From Medakamo hakoo (Eukaryota; Chlorophyta; Trebouxiophyceae; Coccomyxaceae): DNA of 64,000 nt. The DNA is taken from NCBI GenBank assembly GCA_026636295.1, contig CP089458.1, forward strand, positions 124,001 to 188,000. Reading direction: 5' to 3'. Below are positions 10,995-21,514 of the stretch, piece after piece; within the stretch, counting starts at the first letter, position 1; each line of letters begins with the position of its first letter. The notes under the pieces are model-generated. The model was not told the DNA's origin, searched no databases, and worked only from the letters and a program-made list of their open reading frames with translations. The position numbers and the translations under genes are program-made.

Positions 10995-11435
10995 GCATGA
11001 TGTGGTGACCACCGTCTGCAACGGTTTGTGGGTAAAGGGAGGCCGCGCCACCCTTTCCGGCGGGCCGGTTTTTTTTCGGCCGACGGCCCAATGCTGGAGC
11101 GGGAAGCCACAACACGCCGCGCGCGCCCTGTCTCTCCCTCCCACAAGAACGCACGTGTCCGACATCTTGACGCTTGGTATAGCGTGCGCGCTGCTGGTTG
11201 GGTGAGAGAGAGAAAGCAGAGTCCCGCCGTTCTTTTCTCTCACGGGAAAACGACACTGTGGAAAAGACGGGGAGAGCCGATACGGGCTCTTCATTTCTCT
11301 GTCTTCGTTCTAGCCTCTGCAAGCGGGCCCAGTGCCCCCGGTTGCGCGGGCCGTCTCTGCCCTTTTCCTGACCCCTTCCACTGCAGGTAAGCCTTCCTTG
11401 GTATGTGGAGGAGCCCCCTTCCTGGCATGTGGCCG

Positions 11436-11462
11436 GCCTGGGGACGGCGCGCCGTCCCAGGC
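11436..11462 (+). other. Hairpin followed by T-run
   Basis: Arms GCCTGGGGACGGC and GCCGTCCCAGGC pair over 12 bp with one bulged G and a two-base centre, followed after two bases by a run of seven T. Seen directly. The arrangement looks like a structured RNA 3' end or a polymerase III-type stop, but no promoter or partner gene is evident. Confidence 0.55.
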
Positions 11463-12056
11463 TCTTTTTTTCCTTGACCAGGGCCGCCGGCGGCCGCAAA
11501 TGCCCGTCGCCAAAGAGGAAACAACCGCCCGTCAATGACGACAACACCGGCTCCCTCTACCGACCACGGGGTGTGGGGCCACGCTCTCGGGCGTGATCCG
11601 CACCACCCGCTGAGGAAACCGTCCGTTAGGAATCGAAACTTTTAATGTCCGAGTCGCTGTTTTTCTTCGTTGGCTTGTTCGGGCCGCCGCGACCCGGGCC
11701 GGCCGCGCCGCGCTGCCTGGAGAGAGGGGCGGCCCTCCCGCTTTTTTGCGCGCTTTGTGCACACAACCAAATGTCCCGCCCCTTTTCAGAGGCGTTCCCC
11801 GGCCCTCGCATCGACCGTCGAGGGCGGGGGGGTGAGGGGGGCGCACAGCACAAAGCGCTTTTAAGGCCAGACCTTAAACCGGCGGGGTTTGCCGCTTTTC
11901 TACCCTCCTTCGGCCTCCCGCCGACCTGTCTCGCTGGCACATTTCCTCATTCTCTCGTCATTTTACACAACACCAGGGGGCAGGAACGAGGGTGAGCGAG
12001 CATCGCTGAGTGGAGACGACGCTTCCATTGAAAGGTGAGGAAGAGGCGAAAAAAAA

Positions 12057-12079
12057 AACATCCCAGCGGCTGGGATGTT
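12057..12079. other. Near-perfect palindrome
   Basis: Arms ACATCCCAGC and GCTGGGATGT are exact reverse complements around a single central G, with one further A-T pair outside. It follows a run of ten A. Function unknown. Confidence 0.6.
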
Positions 12080-12418
12080 CCATCCATCCATCAAAACAAA
12101 ACACGCACACGCTCTACCCCGGACGCGCCCGGCTCCTCCACCATGCCGGTTGATGTCCCTGAGCTTTTTTACTTGTGTGCCAGACCAAAAGAGACTATCG
12201 TGTTGCGGCGGGCGCCTTAAACTTTTCGACGGCCCCGCCGTGTCTTTTTCTTTGTCCTCTCTCACAGACAATCGATCGCTTTCCCCCTCGAAAAAAAACA
12301 GGTGACGGCTGAGGGTGAATGCAGCTGTGTGTTGGGGCTGATTTGACGAGGTGAGTGACGGGTTTTGCGCCCTACCCCCAAAAAAACGCCGCAAAAACAA
12401 AGGAGCCTTCTTGCCACG

Positions 12419-12457
12419 GCCCTGGTAGGCGCGCTCCGGCGCGCCAAGGACCAGGGC
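12419..12457. other. Two-step hairpin
   Basis: Outer arms GCCCTGGT/ACCAGGGC and inner arms GGCGCGC/GCGCGCC enclose a TCCG tetraloop; between them are a one-base and a four-base bulge. All bases read directly. The stem is very GC-rich and would be stable as RNA. Confidence 0.6.
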
Positions 12458-12602
12458 TGCTCACAGTCGCGCTCAGAGCAAAAACTTCCATTCTTGCCGC
12501 ATTTATAGGAAGCCGGGCCGCTGGCTTGTTTCTCTCGTGCCCGCCCGGTGCCATTTCCGCGGCGATGACATTCTCGCTTTAGAAAAAAAAAACTTTTCCT
12601 TC

Positions 12603-12637
12603 CTTTTTCGTTCCAACGTGAGGTTGGAACGGAAAAG
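12603..12637. other. Long hairpin, 15-bp stem
   Basis: Arms CTTTTTCGTTCCAAC and GTTGGAACGGAAAAG pair along their full 15 bp with one T-G wobble, loop GTGAG. It is among the longest stems in the window and lies in the gene-free block. Confidence 0.65.
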
Positions 12638-13419
12638 TGTCTGTCTGACTGACCACCCCTCCCTTTCAAAAACTCGAAGGGCCTGATGCGTTGGACTGAA
12701 TCTGGGCGGGCGCACGGCGGTAGAAGAGGAGGCGGTGCGTCGTCGATTTCTTTGGTTTTCCTTCCACCACCCGCCTCTCTTCTTCCCTCGTTTTTTTTTG
12801 CTCGGTGAAGAAGACAACCCCTCAAAATTTAGGAAGTGCCGTCTGACCTGAGTGATTGAGACGTCACGGGAGATCAACGCTCTGCCCTTTTATGGGTGGA
12901 GGCTGAGAGCAAAGAAAGGCGGGAGATGAAGCGGGTGTTTTTTCGCGCAGCGGACCGACCAACCCCAAACCTTGCACCTGCGGCCCGCCGCGTGCTTCCG
13001 CCTCTCTCCATCCTTCCGCGCATGGGCGACGATGACACCTCATTGTCTGTCAATCCCCTGAGGGGCAGCGTCTTGACGGCGCTTCTCCGGTGTGGAACAG
13101 CAATGAAAACCCTCTAAGAAGTCCTGAGCCCTGTGCGCGCGCAGTGGACGGGAGAGGCCGAGAGAGCGTGGACGTGGCTCGACGCTCTGTTTTCGCGCCA
13201 AACATCCCCCTCCGTCCCCCTCACGCCCTTTCCCCCCGTCCCTCGACACCATCAGGTCGTCAACACTTTTCTCCACCGGCCACGCTGCCGTCGATTCCGG
13301 CCCTCACTAGGTACGTATTTTTTTCTGTTTTCCTCCCCCGGCGCGCACGTGGCGTGCGCGCAACACACACACACACCGCACAAACCACCGGCCGAGGAAG
13401 AGACACAACTTTTTATAAA

Positions 13420-13497
13420 ATGGAATTACCGTCCAACGCCGCGCCGGTCTACAACGCCGGCGCGCCGCCTGACGAGAACCAGTGGCTGATTATCTGA
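13420..13497 (+). CDS. Possible 25-residue small ORF after a TATA-like motif
   Basis: An ATG overlaps the end of a TATAAAA motif (13414-13420) and opens a 25-codon frame encoding a Pro/Ala/Asn-rich peptide ending DENQWLII. I do not recognise it. The frame could instead be the last exon of a spliced gene (an acceptor-like AG lies upstream), or chance. The TATA-like element is too close to the ATG to be its own promoter in the usual sense. Reported only because codon choice and composition differ from the surrounding noise. Confidence 0.2.
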   Translation: MELPSNAAPVYNAGAPPDENQWLII

Positions 13498-14318
13498 GGC
13501 CTCGTGGTGCTGTAGTTGCGCGCGCGCGCGTGTGTGTGTGCGTGTTTGCGTGCCGCATTCTTTCTTCCTTCCGCCCGCTCTTTTTCCATTGCGCCTCTCC
13601 CTCCGTCCGCCCTCCCGCTCCCTCTCGTTCCGCACGACGGGAGTGACGATCGACAATTAGATGGGCGAGCGGGGCGTCAAAACTCCGTGAGCATAAACCA
13701 TAAGTCGAGGCAATACTTATCCATTCTACAACCGCCGACCCGCGCCGAAGAACGAGTCGAGAGGCGGGAGGGTGAGAGGGCGGGTGGAGGGAGCGGCGCG
13801 CGGCTGGAGAGACAGGCCGCTTTCCCCTTTCCCCCCAAACCAAAAAAAAAAACGCCCCAAATTCTCCCACCGTCTTTGTCGCGGGGGCCCACGCTGGCAT
13901 CTGTGGCGCCCCTGCATGGCGGGCGGGAGCCCCAGGCGGCGGAAAGCGAATTTTGTGTCCCTACCTGAGTCGGCGGCGCGTCTCCCTTGGCGCTGGCGCG
14001 CACTCCCGTCCGGCTTCGGCTGGACGGGGGTCCGCCACGCGCCCGTGGCCGTCTTGCCGAATTGAGGGGCACTACAGACGCGGTGCTATGCGCGCGAAAA
14101 GAACGCACTCACGAAACGCCCCTTTCCTAAAAAGACAGAGGCGCCTAGACCGACCACCCCGCGCCGAGGCTGGAAACCAGGTGCGTCGTTTTTTCCCCTT
14201 CTCCTCCCCCCCGAGAGCCCCCCGAGAGAGAAAACATACGCACGGACACATAGGGATATGAGGAACCTTTCCCCAATGACCGACGCTGATTCCAAGCATT
14301 GCTAACTTTTTGAAGTCG

Positions 14319-14341
14319 TTTTTTTCTCTCATGAGAAAAAC
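14319..14341. other. A/T-rich hairpin
   Basis: Arms TTTTTCTC and GAGAAAAA surround a TCAT loop; two extra T and flanking bases give an interrupted extension. One of the few A/T-rich elements in this GC-rich block. Confidence 0.5.
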
Positions 14342-14572
14342 AACGCAAGCCAGATTTTCTGATCCCGTGTCCGAAAACGAGCGCGTTTTGCTCTCTCTTT
14401 TTCTTTTCTCTTTTGTTTGTGTGTGCTTGTGTTTCGGGTGACGACACCATTATTACAGATGACGAGTCTGAACGCGGCCAGGCCCGGTGTTCAAGTGGCG
14501 GGGCGCTCTTTCGGGAGAGTCCCGTCCGGCCGGCGTCCCTCCGTGCCGTGTCGCCACGCTGCCCGCTTTCTT

Positions 14573-14592
14573 GGCGAGGGTTTTTCCTCGCC
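14573..14592. other. Hairpin with T-rich loop
   Basis: Exact 7-bp arms GGCGAGG and CCTCGCC around the loop GTTTTT. It is the sixth clear stem-loop in the gene-free block. Confidence 0.5.
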
Positions 14593-14990
14593 GCCAGGGC
14601 AGATGTGGCGCGTGCGCATAACCATGGCTGCCACGAGCGACACAACGAGGCATTTGTCTGACGAACACACAACGCACACGCACGCTTTCTCCATTTTTTG
14701 CCTGGGAAGAGAGCGGGGCGGTGGGTGGTTTAGGGGAAGTGCCTCTCTCTCTCACCCGTCTCTTTTTTCCTCCTTACAACCACTCACGCAGGTAGAAACG
14801 CAGTCCTTCGTCAGAGGGCTGGGGCGTGAATAGAGCCACTGTAGCGTAGAAAGCGGGTCAGATGAGGAAAAAAAATAGAGCGAGAGAGGGTGGTTGCTCT
14901 CACTCACTGAACTCGGCGGCCCAATCGCGCCGCGTCCCCACGCACACCCAACACCTCCACACCGCCCGGTCGCCACACACAAACACAACC

Positions 14991-16538
14991 ATGGCGTCCT
15001 CGCCCGAGGTGAGGGTATTTTAGATTGTTTGACCGGCGTTTAGCCCAGCGCGCGCCTTCTTCCGCGCCGGCGGCGCACGGCCAGCCTGTCCGCTCATGCG
15101 CTCTCCTGCTCGCGCCGCCGCCGGCAGCCATTCCCCCCTTTCCTCCGGCCGCTCCCACCCTGGCACGCGCCTCACTCGTCACTCTTGACTCCCGGATTCA
15201 ATCCCTCCCACATCTCACAGAAAGCGACGGTCGTCAAGGCCAAGCCGCGCATTGAGGCAAACCGCGTCCTGGTCACGGGTGGTGCGGGTTTTGTCGGCTC
15301 CCACCTGTGCACGTACCTGGTGGAGCGTGGGGATCACGTGCGTTTGTGGTGGATCGGGCAGGAGGAGGCACGGAGGGGATGGCCGCCTGCAATCGAGGAG
15401 GGGCGGGGGAGAGCGCAACCGCGCGGGCTCTGCCCGGAGCGCGCGCGCGCGCGAGCGCTGAGCAGCCAACCCCACCACTCGCCCCTTCTCCGCCCGTCCC
15501 AACAGGTCATCTGCATCGACAACTTTTTCACGGGGTCCAAGGAAAACATCGCCCACTTGCTGGGCAAGGTAAGGAAAACAGCTGGCTAGGAGGCGCGGGC
15601 GCGGCGAAAGAGAGCCGAAACCACGCGCGTGTCTGTCTCTCTCCCACCACCCTCACCACGCCCACCCACTCCACCCACCACTCCCCCCTAACCAGCCCAA
15701 CTTTGAGGTCATCCGCCACGACGTCGTCGAGAAGATCCTGCTGGAAGTCGACCAGATCTACCACCTGGCCTGCCCCGCCTCGCCCGTCCACTACAAGTAC
15801 AACCCCATCAAGACGATCAAGACGTCGTTCCTGGGCACGATGAACATGCTGGGCCTGGCCAAGCGCACGCGCGCGCGCTTCCTGCTGACGTCGACGTCCG
15901 AGGTGTACGGCGACCCGCTGCAGCACCCGCAGACCGAGGCGTACTGGGGCAACGTCAACCCCATCGGCGAGCGGTCCTGCTACGACGAGGGCAAGCGGGC
16001 GGCGGAGTGCCTGGCGTTCGACTACCACCGCGAGCACGGCACCGACATCCGGGTCGTCCGCATCTTCAACACCTACGGCCCGCGCATGGCCCTGGACGAC
16101 GGCCGGGTCGTGAGTAACTTCGTGGCCCAAGCCCTGACGGGCGAGCCCCTGACCATCTACGGCGACGGCACGCAGACGCGGAGCTTCCAGTACGTGTCCG
16201 ACCTGGTCGCGGGCATGGTCGCCGTCATGGAGGGGCCGGACACGGGCCCGTACAACATCGGCAACCCCGTCGAGTTCACGATGCTGGAGCTGGCGCAGGT
16301 GGTGCAGGAGGTCGTCAACCCGGGCGCGACGATCGAGTACCGGGAGAACACGGCGGACGACCCGTCGCGGCGCAAGCCCGACATTTCAAAGGCCAAGGCG
16401 GAGCTGGGGTGGGAGCCCAAGGTGCCGCTGCGGGAGGGGCTGGCGCTGATGGTGCACGACTTCGCGACCCGGCTCAAGGTGCCGGTGCCCGCGGGGACGG
16501 CGGGCGCGGCGGCGGCGGCGGCGGCGGCGTCGAAATGA
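14991..16538 (+). CDS. UXS: UDP-glucuronate decarboxylase (UDP-xylose synthase)
   Basis: Four exons (14991-15008, 15221-15337, 15506-15568, 15696-16538), all joined in phase 0, give 346 residues. The protein is a short-chain dehydrogenase of the extended type: the NAD-binding GGAGFVGSH lies at about residues 25-33, the family signature [12 protein letters not shown] near 90, TSEVYGDP near 134, and the catalytic YxxxK at Y162/K166 (SCYDEGK). The enzyme oxidises, decarboxylates and re-reduces UDP-glucuronate to UDP-xylose, a donor for wall and glycoprotein xylosylation. There is no N-terminal membrane anchor, so it resembles the cytosolic plant isoforms. The first exon has only six codons; it is supported by ATG context and a GTGAGG donor but could be replaced by another. 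Confidence 0.93.
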
Positions 16539-16976
16539 GAAAAAAGGAGCGGATGGGATGGGTGAGGTGAGGGGGAGGTTTGGGGTGGGGTGGGGTGGAG
16601 GCGGTTGCGAGAGAACGGGGCGTCCGTGCTCCCCTCTCCCCCGCGGGTTTCTGTGGGCGCTTGAGAGAGAGAGCGTGATTCTGCTGTGGCGTTGTGTGTG
16701 TGCGTGCGTGTGTGATTGGTCGTTAGAGCCGACGGAAAAAACCAAGTCCTGGCCTCTCCAGGCGGGGGGGAGCGAGCAGTGGCGCTCGACCGTTTGCACT
16801 CTCCCCATCCCACCCGCGGCCGTTGAGAGAGCGCGAGCGCGTAGAACCCTTTTCCGCGCCGCCTGCCGTCCCACGCCCACCCCGCCACACTCACATCCCG
16901 CTCAGAGCGTGCCTAAGATCTCTCTCCACGCCTTGACCCATCGTGCCCTCCCGAAGCCGCCGCACAAAACTCAAAA
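16539..16976. other. Intergenic region, UXS to orphan gene
   Basis: Holds the UXS 3' end and the leader of the next gene. It contains GGGGT/GGGGA direct repeats (16556-16605) and a short TG-rich tract near 16693-16713. Nothing else recognised. Confidence 0.5.
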
Positions 16977-18309
16977 ATGCCTCCCCTCCCGCTCGCCGGC
17001 CTCGTCGGCAAGGCCTTTTTCTTCGACGAGCTGCCGCTCGGCCGCCCGCACCCTCCCCGGCGATGGGGCGGGCGCCTGGACTTTGCTAAACGCCTGACTC
17101 CACCGCCGGGTGTGGACGGCAAACCCTCCAGATCCGGCATCACGGTGACCGCGTCGCTCACCGATGGCACGGCCGCGGCTGTCGCTGGCGCTTTGCGCGC
17201 GGGCGCGCCCAACCTCCTTGTCAACGGCCGCTTCCCGCAAGACGCCATAGTCACGGTGACGGCGGAAGGAGAGGGTAAGACGGGGTTTGAGAGGGGCGGT
17301 GACGGACGGAAAAAGTGCGCGAGGCCCATTGGTTTTCCGCGCCCGCGCGCGCTCACCCCCCCCCCTCCCCTCCCCCCCCCGCTCCGTCCATCCGCCAGGC
17401 GCGTGGACGTACATGCTCGGCTACGACGCGGGCGCCGACTGCGGCATCGCCCGCGTGGGCGGCTCCACCCCTCAGCTCGCCGCCGCGGCCACCTGGTTCT
17501 CCAACGGCGGCCACCTGCGCGTGGAGGGCGCGGGCGACCTGCTGCGCGGCGGCGGCGGCGGGCGCGCGCGGGCGGGCGCCGCTGGGGAGACCGCCTGGTG
17601 CCCGGCGTGCGAGGACGACGACGGCGGCGACGTGCACCCGGGCGCCTCCCCCTCCTCGTCTTCCTCTCCCACCTCCGGCCCGGGCGGGTGGGCGTTGACC
17701 GCCTGGGGTGCCGCCACCGCCAACGACGGCGCGGCCCAAGCCAACTCGACCGCGTGCAACCTGGCGGAGCGGGAGGTCGGCTTCATCGTCGCGCCCTTCA
17801 CCGCCCGCACGTCCACCGCCGCCGTCGCGCTGCGCCTGGGCGGGCGCGGCGCGGGCGCGGGGTCTGGCACGGCGGACGCGCGGTCCGCGTTTGGCGGGGC
17901 CGTCCCGCGCGGCCCGGGGACGCCCTCCGGCGGCTGGGCCGTCGAAGGCGTGCTCGACGTCCAGGCCATGCAGTCTTTCTACTCGGTCGAAGCGCCCGTC
18001 CGCCTGCCTGGCGTGCGGCGCGGCAAGCGGCTGGGCACGCTCGCGCTGCGGTACGCCTCCACGGCCGGCGTGGGGCTGGTCGAGTTCACGGCTGGCGGGC
18101 CGCCCCTGGACACGACCTGCCCCGCCGGCACGGCCGCCGCGGCTGCCGGCGTCGCCGCTGGCGCGGGCGCCGTCCGCCGGTCTGCCAAGGGCGCGCTGTC
18201 GAAGCTGGGCCGCGTGAAAGCTTTCGTCAAAGCGGACGCGGGCCCCGGGCGGGCGTGGCTGGGCCGGCCCGCGTTTGGGCTGATTGTCGACCGGGCGTTT
18301 GTGTTGTGA
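16977..18309 (+). CDS. Unrecognised protein, two exons
   Basis: Exons 16977-17274 and 17399-18309 join in phase 1 (VTVTAEGE then GAWTYMLGYDAGADCG), 402 residues. I do not recognise a family. There is no signal peptide or convincing membrane helix. The N-terminal third has beta-like segments (SGITVTASLTDG, DAIVTVTAEGEGAWTYMLGY); the middle is a Gly/Ser/Asp-rich spacer; the last third again looks like beta strands (GWAVEGVLDVQAMQSFYSVEAP, RLGTLALRYASTAGVGLVEF) and a basic stretch (RRSAKGALSKLGRVKAFVK). Cysteines cluster at WCPACEDD. Codon usage matches the neighbours and the splice sites are canonical, so it is probably a real gene. It converges with CMR1/WDR76. Confidence 0.55.
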
Positions 18310-18325
18310 GAGGCAGGGATGGCGC

Positions 18326-18330
<5 letters not shown>

Positions 18331-18396
<66 letters not shown>
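18331..18396 (+). repeat. (GA)n microsatellite
   Basis: About 32 uninterrupted GA units 22 bp after the stop codon of the orphan gene, inside its probable 3' UTR. Confidence 0.97.
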
Positions 18397-18397
<1 letters not shown>

Positions 18398-18565
18398 AAG
18401 GGCGCTGTGTGTTATCGGTGTGCGCATGTGGGAGAGTCGTGTGTGGTCGGCGGGGAGAGGGGGAGTCGGCCTTTCCTTGTCAAAACGCAAAAAAACCTTG
18501 TTCTTTTTACCCAGGAAAAAACACAAGCTAACGCAAAGAAAACACACTCCTGGTCTCATCCCTCT

Positions 18566-20654
18566 TCAAGCACCGGGCCCGCGGAAGACGTTGATGCGGC
18601 CCGACGCCGTCGCGCCGGCCAAGACAGGCACGCCCGGGTGGGCCGCCAGGCGGGACGGGATGGCCGTCATAGCGTCGGGCGAGCGCAGGGACGCCAGCGG
18701 TCCGCCGCTCCCCGCCGCAAACACGTCGATGGTGCGGGACATGCCTCCCACGGCGACCGTGTCGCCCGCCCAGGACGGCGACAGCCAAATGGCGCGGAAC
18801 GGGATGATCCACCGCCCCGTGTTGTTGTTGTGGCGGGCGGTGGCCAAGCGGGTGAGGTCCGCCGCAGCGCCCTTCTTCCCGCCACCACCGCTCAGGCCGC
18901 CCCACACGCCGAGCGTGTCGTCACGGGACGTCGTCAGCAGGCGGCCGGAGCCGTCGGGCGCGAAGTAGCAGCCCTGGACGGTTTGAGGGTGGGCCGCCGA
19001 CGCGATGGGCCGGGCGGTGGGCAGGGATTTCTTAGTGCCGCCGCCACCACTGCCGGCGCCGGTCGTCAAGGCGCGGGCGTCGAACACGCGCACGGCGCCG
19101 TCAGAGAAGGAGGCCGCAAAGGCAAAGCCTTGGCCGGGCTCAATGGACACGCAGTTGACTTTTCTGTCCGACAGGGAGTAGGCGGCGACGACCGCGCCGC
19201 GCGAGCCGGCCGTCGGTGGCGGTGGCGGGCCGCCCTCGTCGCCTTCCTTCCGCTCCACGGCCGGCAGCCCGCCAGCCCGCGGGTCGAAGATGCGGCAGGC
19301 GCCGTCCTTGTCCGCGACGACGCCCCAGGCTGCGTCGGCCCGGACGTCAAACGCGGAGAATTCGGCGTCGGCGTGGAGCAGGGCCGGCGCCCAGGCGCCG
19401 GCCGCGACGTCCAAAGCCCGGACCGAGCCGTCGTACGACGCGGTGAAGAGCGTGGAGGCGGGGCCGGCCCTCCCAGCCCAGGCCAGGCCAGAGATGTAAG
19501 AGTAGTGCGGCGCGAATTCCAGGACACCGGCCGCCGCGCCGGCGTCGGCGGTCGCGCCGTCTTCGGCCGTTGCCTCGTCGTGTGGCGACCCCGCACCCGG
19601 ACCGGGGCCGGGCGCGCCGCCGTCCGACCGCGCCCAGTCCACGTCCCACAGTGACACGCGGCCAGACTTCGCGCCCGCCGCCAGCAGCAGGCGGGCATGA
19701 CCACCACCGCCGTCTCCACGGGTCGCCGTCGGGTGGAAAGCCAAGTGGACGACGCCTTCCCGCGTGACTTTGGCGACGTCCTCGTCGGCCAGGGCCGCGT
19801 TTTTCAGTGCAGGCGGCACGCTCGTCGTCGGCGACGGCGCCGCCGCCCAGCCGCTTGCATCATGCGCCGGCCCGGCCGCCGCCACAGCCGCCGTGCGTAA
19901 ATTCTCTAAAAACGCTTCGTCCATGCCGGCCACGCCGTTTTCGGATTTGAAGGGCAGGTCGCCCGACGGGTGGCGCTCGCCCGGCCCGTCGTCCTCCTTT
20001 TGGATGACTTCGATCTTCATGCCCGCCGCCGCCGCGTCCGCGTTGGGCGCGCACACCGTGATGCGTGACCCCACGCCACCGCGGGCGCGTTCCTCGACGA
20101 TGTACGCGCCGTCGGATTGCAGGCCTTTCAGGCGGGAGGACGACCGCCGGGTGGACGGGTCGGGGGCCTTTGTGTGTGGGAGAAGGGTCGGGCGCCGGAA
20201 AATGAGCGGGGTTGGTGCGCAGAGGGGTGCAGCCACGTCGGAGCAGCGCGCTCGCGCGCCCGAGCAGCGCATGTGGCCGCCCGCCGCACCCACGTCCGCC
20301 GCGCTCCACCGCCCTGCCCACCCCCTTGTAGGCGCACACAGCCCCTCCACGCACTTCCCCAGGTCGCACGCCCAATTGTCTGCATTGCCCCCCTCCTCTT
20401 ACCTCGCGTTTCTTGCGGGCGGCGACGCCCTTTTTCGCGGCAGCCACGTTTTTCGGCTTGGGCAGCGGCGCCAGCCGCGCCGCCGACGCTGGAATCTCCA
20501 GCTCAGCCAAGCGGGCGCGGTTGCGCGCCAGCTGGGCGGCGCGCTCCCGCTCGTACGGCGTCAGGTCTTCGTCCACGTCGAGGAGGGCGTCGCGCGTCAT
20601 GGAGACAGGCACCGCGAGTTTGGGCGCGGCAGACGGGCGAGTGGGGCGGGACAT
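18566..20654 (-). CDS. CMR1/WDR76-family WD40 protein (DNA damage-associated)
   Basis: Two minus-strand exons (20654-20403, 20167-18566) joined in phase 0, 617 residues. The N-terminal helix LTPYERERAAQLARNRARLAELEI and the basic RRSSSRLKG segment after the intron are typical of WDR76 and yeast Cmr1. Seven WD-like repeats fill the rest, with the family hallmark ARHNNNTGRWIIPFRAIW near residue 535 followed by VGGMSRTIDVF. Family members bind DNA or chromatin, associate with replication and damage sites, and in animals act as CUL4-DDB1 substrate receptors. Glycine/alanine spacers between blades are longer than usual, as expected in this GC-rich genome. The gene is head to head with the GH5 mannanase gene. 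Confidence 0.85.
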
Positions 20655-21514
20655 CGTGCGCGTGGAGTGTGTTTGCTGATGTGTATGCGTCCACGCGTGC
20701 TTGTGGGAGGTGGCTGTGCGCGCGGCGCCAGGTGGGTGCGCGCGCGCGAAAGAAAAAAAGCAGAGTGGGAGAGGCCGGTCGGAGGGCTTTGCCACCGCCG
20801 TCTACGCGCGCCTCTCGCCAAAGGCCCCACTCCAAACCAGCGACCTGGGACAGCTCGCACGCCCTGCCGTGCGCGCCCGTGTTTCGTGCCCACAACTCCA
20901 CCTACCCCACTCCCGTCCCCAGACAGCCAAGGTGAGTCCCTGCCTTGTACCTTTCCTGACGGGCCGCGGCCGGCTAGCGCCGGCGGCGGTCCGCCCAACT
21001 CCAGCCGCGCGGCTGCTTCTCTTGTCGCCGTTCGTGTCTTCCAACGTCCCGCCCGCGCGCAGCCCTCCCACCCGCTCCGACACGGCTTTGCCGCCTTTAT
21101 GGCGGAGGACGCTATCCAGTGTCTTTTCTGTGGGCGTGGCGGACGCTTTTCGCGCAATCCCAGCCCGCACGGTGCGGCGGCGCGTGATGACGAGGCAATG
21201 CCGCGCGCGGCGGCGCGACGGCCAGGGTCAGCACGCACGCCACCTGCGCCTGGTTAAGGGCTGCCGCGCCTCTGTTTTTCACCTTGAAGTATATCTTGGT
21301 GTCTGTGCCTGCGTTAGAGCTGGTCTGAACTCCGGGCACCCGTCAAAACAAGCCACGCCGCGCGGCACTTTGCACGCGGCCCGTGTGCATTGGCCAGCAG
21401 ATGCGAAACGCGGCGCCGCCCACCTTCACACCCTTCCATCCGCCTCATCACTCCTTTCACAGGCTAACCAAGACGTCACAGACGTCCACCGCGTAATTTT
21501 TAGAGAAAAAAACC
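20655..21514. promoter_or_regulatory. Divergent promoter region with probable 5' UTR intron
   Basis: Separates the starts of CMR1/WDR76 and the GH5 mannanase. On the plus strand a strong donor (CCAAG|GTGAGT, cut after 20931) and acceptor (TTTCACAG|GCTAAC, exon from 21463) suggest a roughly 530-bp intron in the mannanase leader, with the start codon 52 bp after the acceptor. No clear TATA box. Confidence 0.4.

Larger units (their letters stand above)
10995..14990. other. Four-kilobase block without a recognisable protein gene
   Basis: This is the longest gene-poor stretch of the window, between the divergent starts of the glycine-rich protein and UDP-xylose synthase genes. Reading frames in it are short and compositionally incoherent. 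It contains at least six good hairpins (listed separately), A/T-runs, and several unpaired splice-like signals on the plus strand (donor-like GCAG|GTAAGC near 11388, acceptor-like TCTCACAG near 12266, donor-like CGAG|GTGAGT near 12349). A spliced noncoding RNA, long 5' leaders, or small structured RNAs are all possible. I found no tRNA, 5S rRNA, U1-U6 snRNA or SRP RNA sequence by eye. Confidence 0.5.

Noticed and set aside
11000-14990. CRISPR array or tandem repeat interpretation of the hairpin block
   Set aside because: The hairpins differ in sequence and spacing; there are no repeated units or spacers, and the genome is eukaryotic.
15180-15215. tRNA-like B-box near GATTCAATCC
   Set aside because: It lies in a UXS intron, has an extra base against the B-box consensus and no cloverleaf can be drawn.
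18227-18400. Leu-Ser and Arg-Glu polymer frames across the GA repeat
   Set aside because: Simple translation of a dinucleotide microsatellite after a stop codon.
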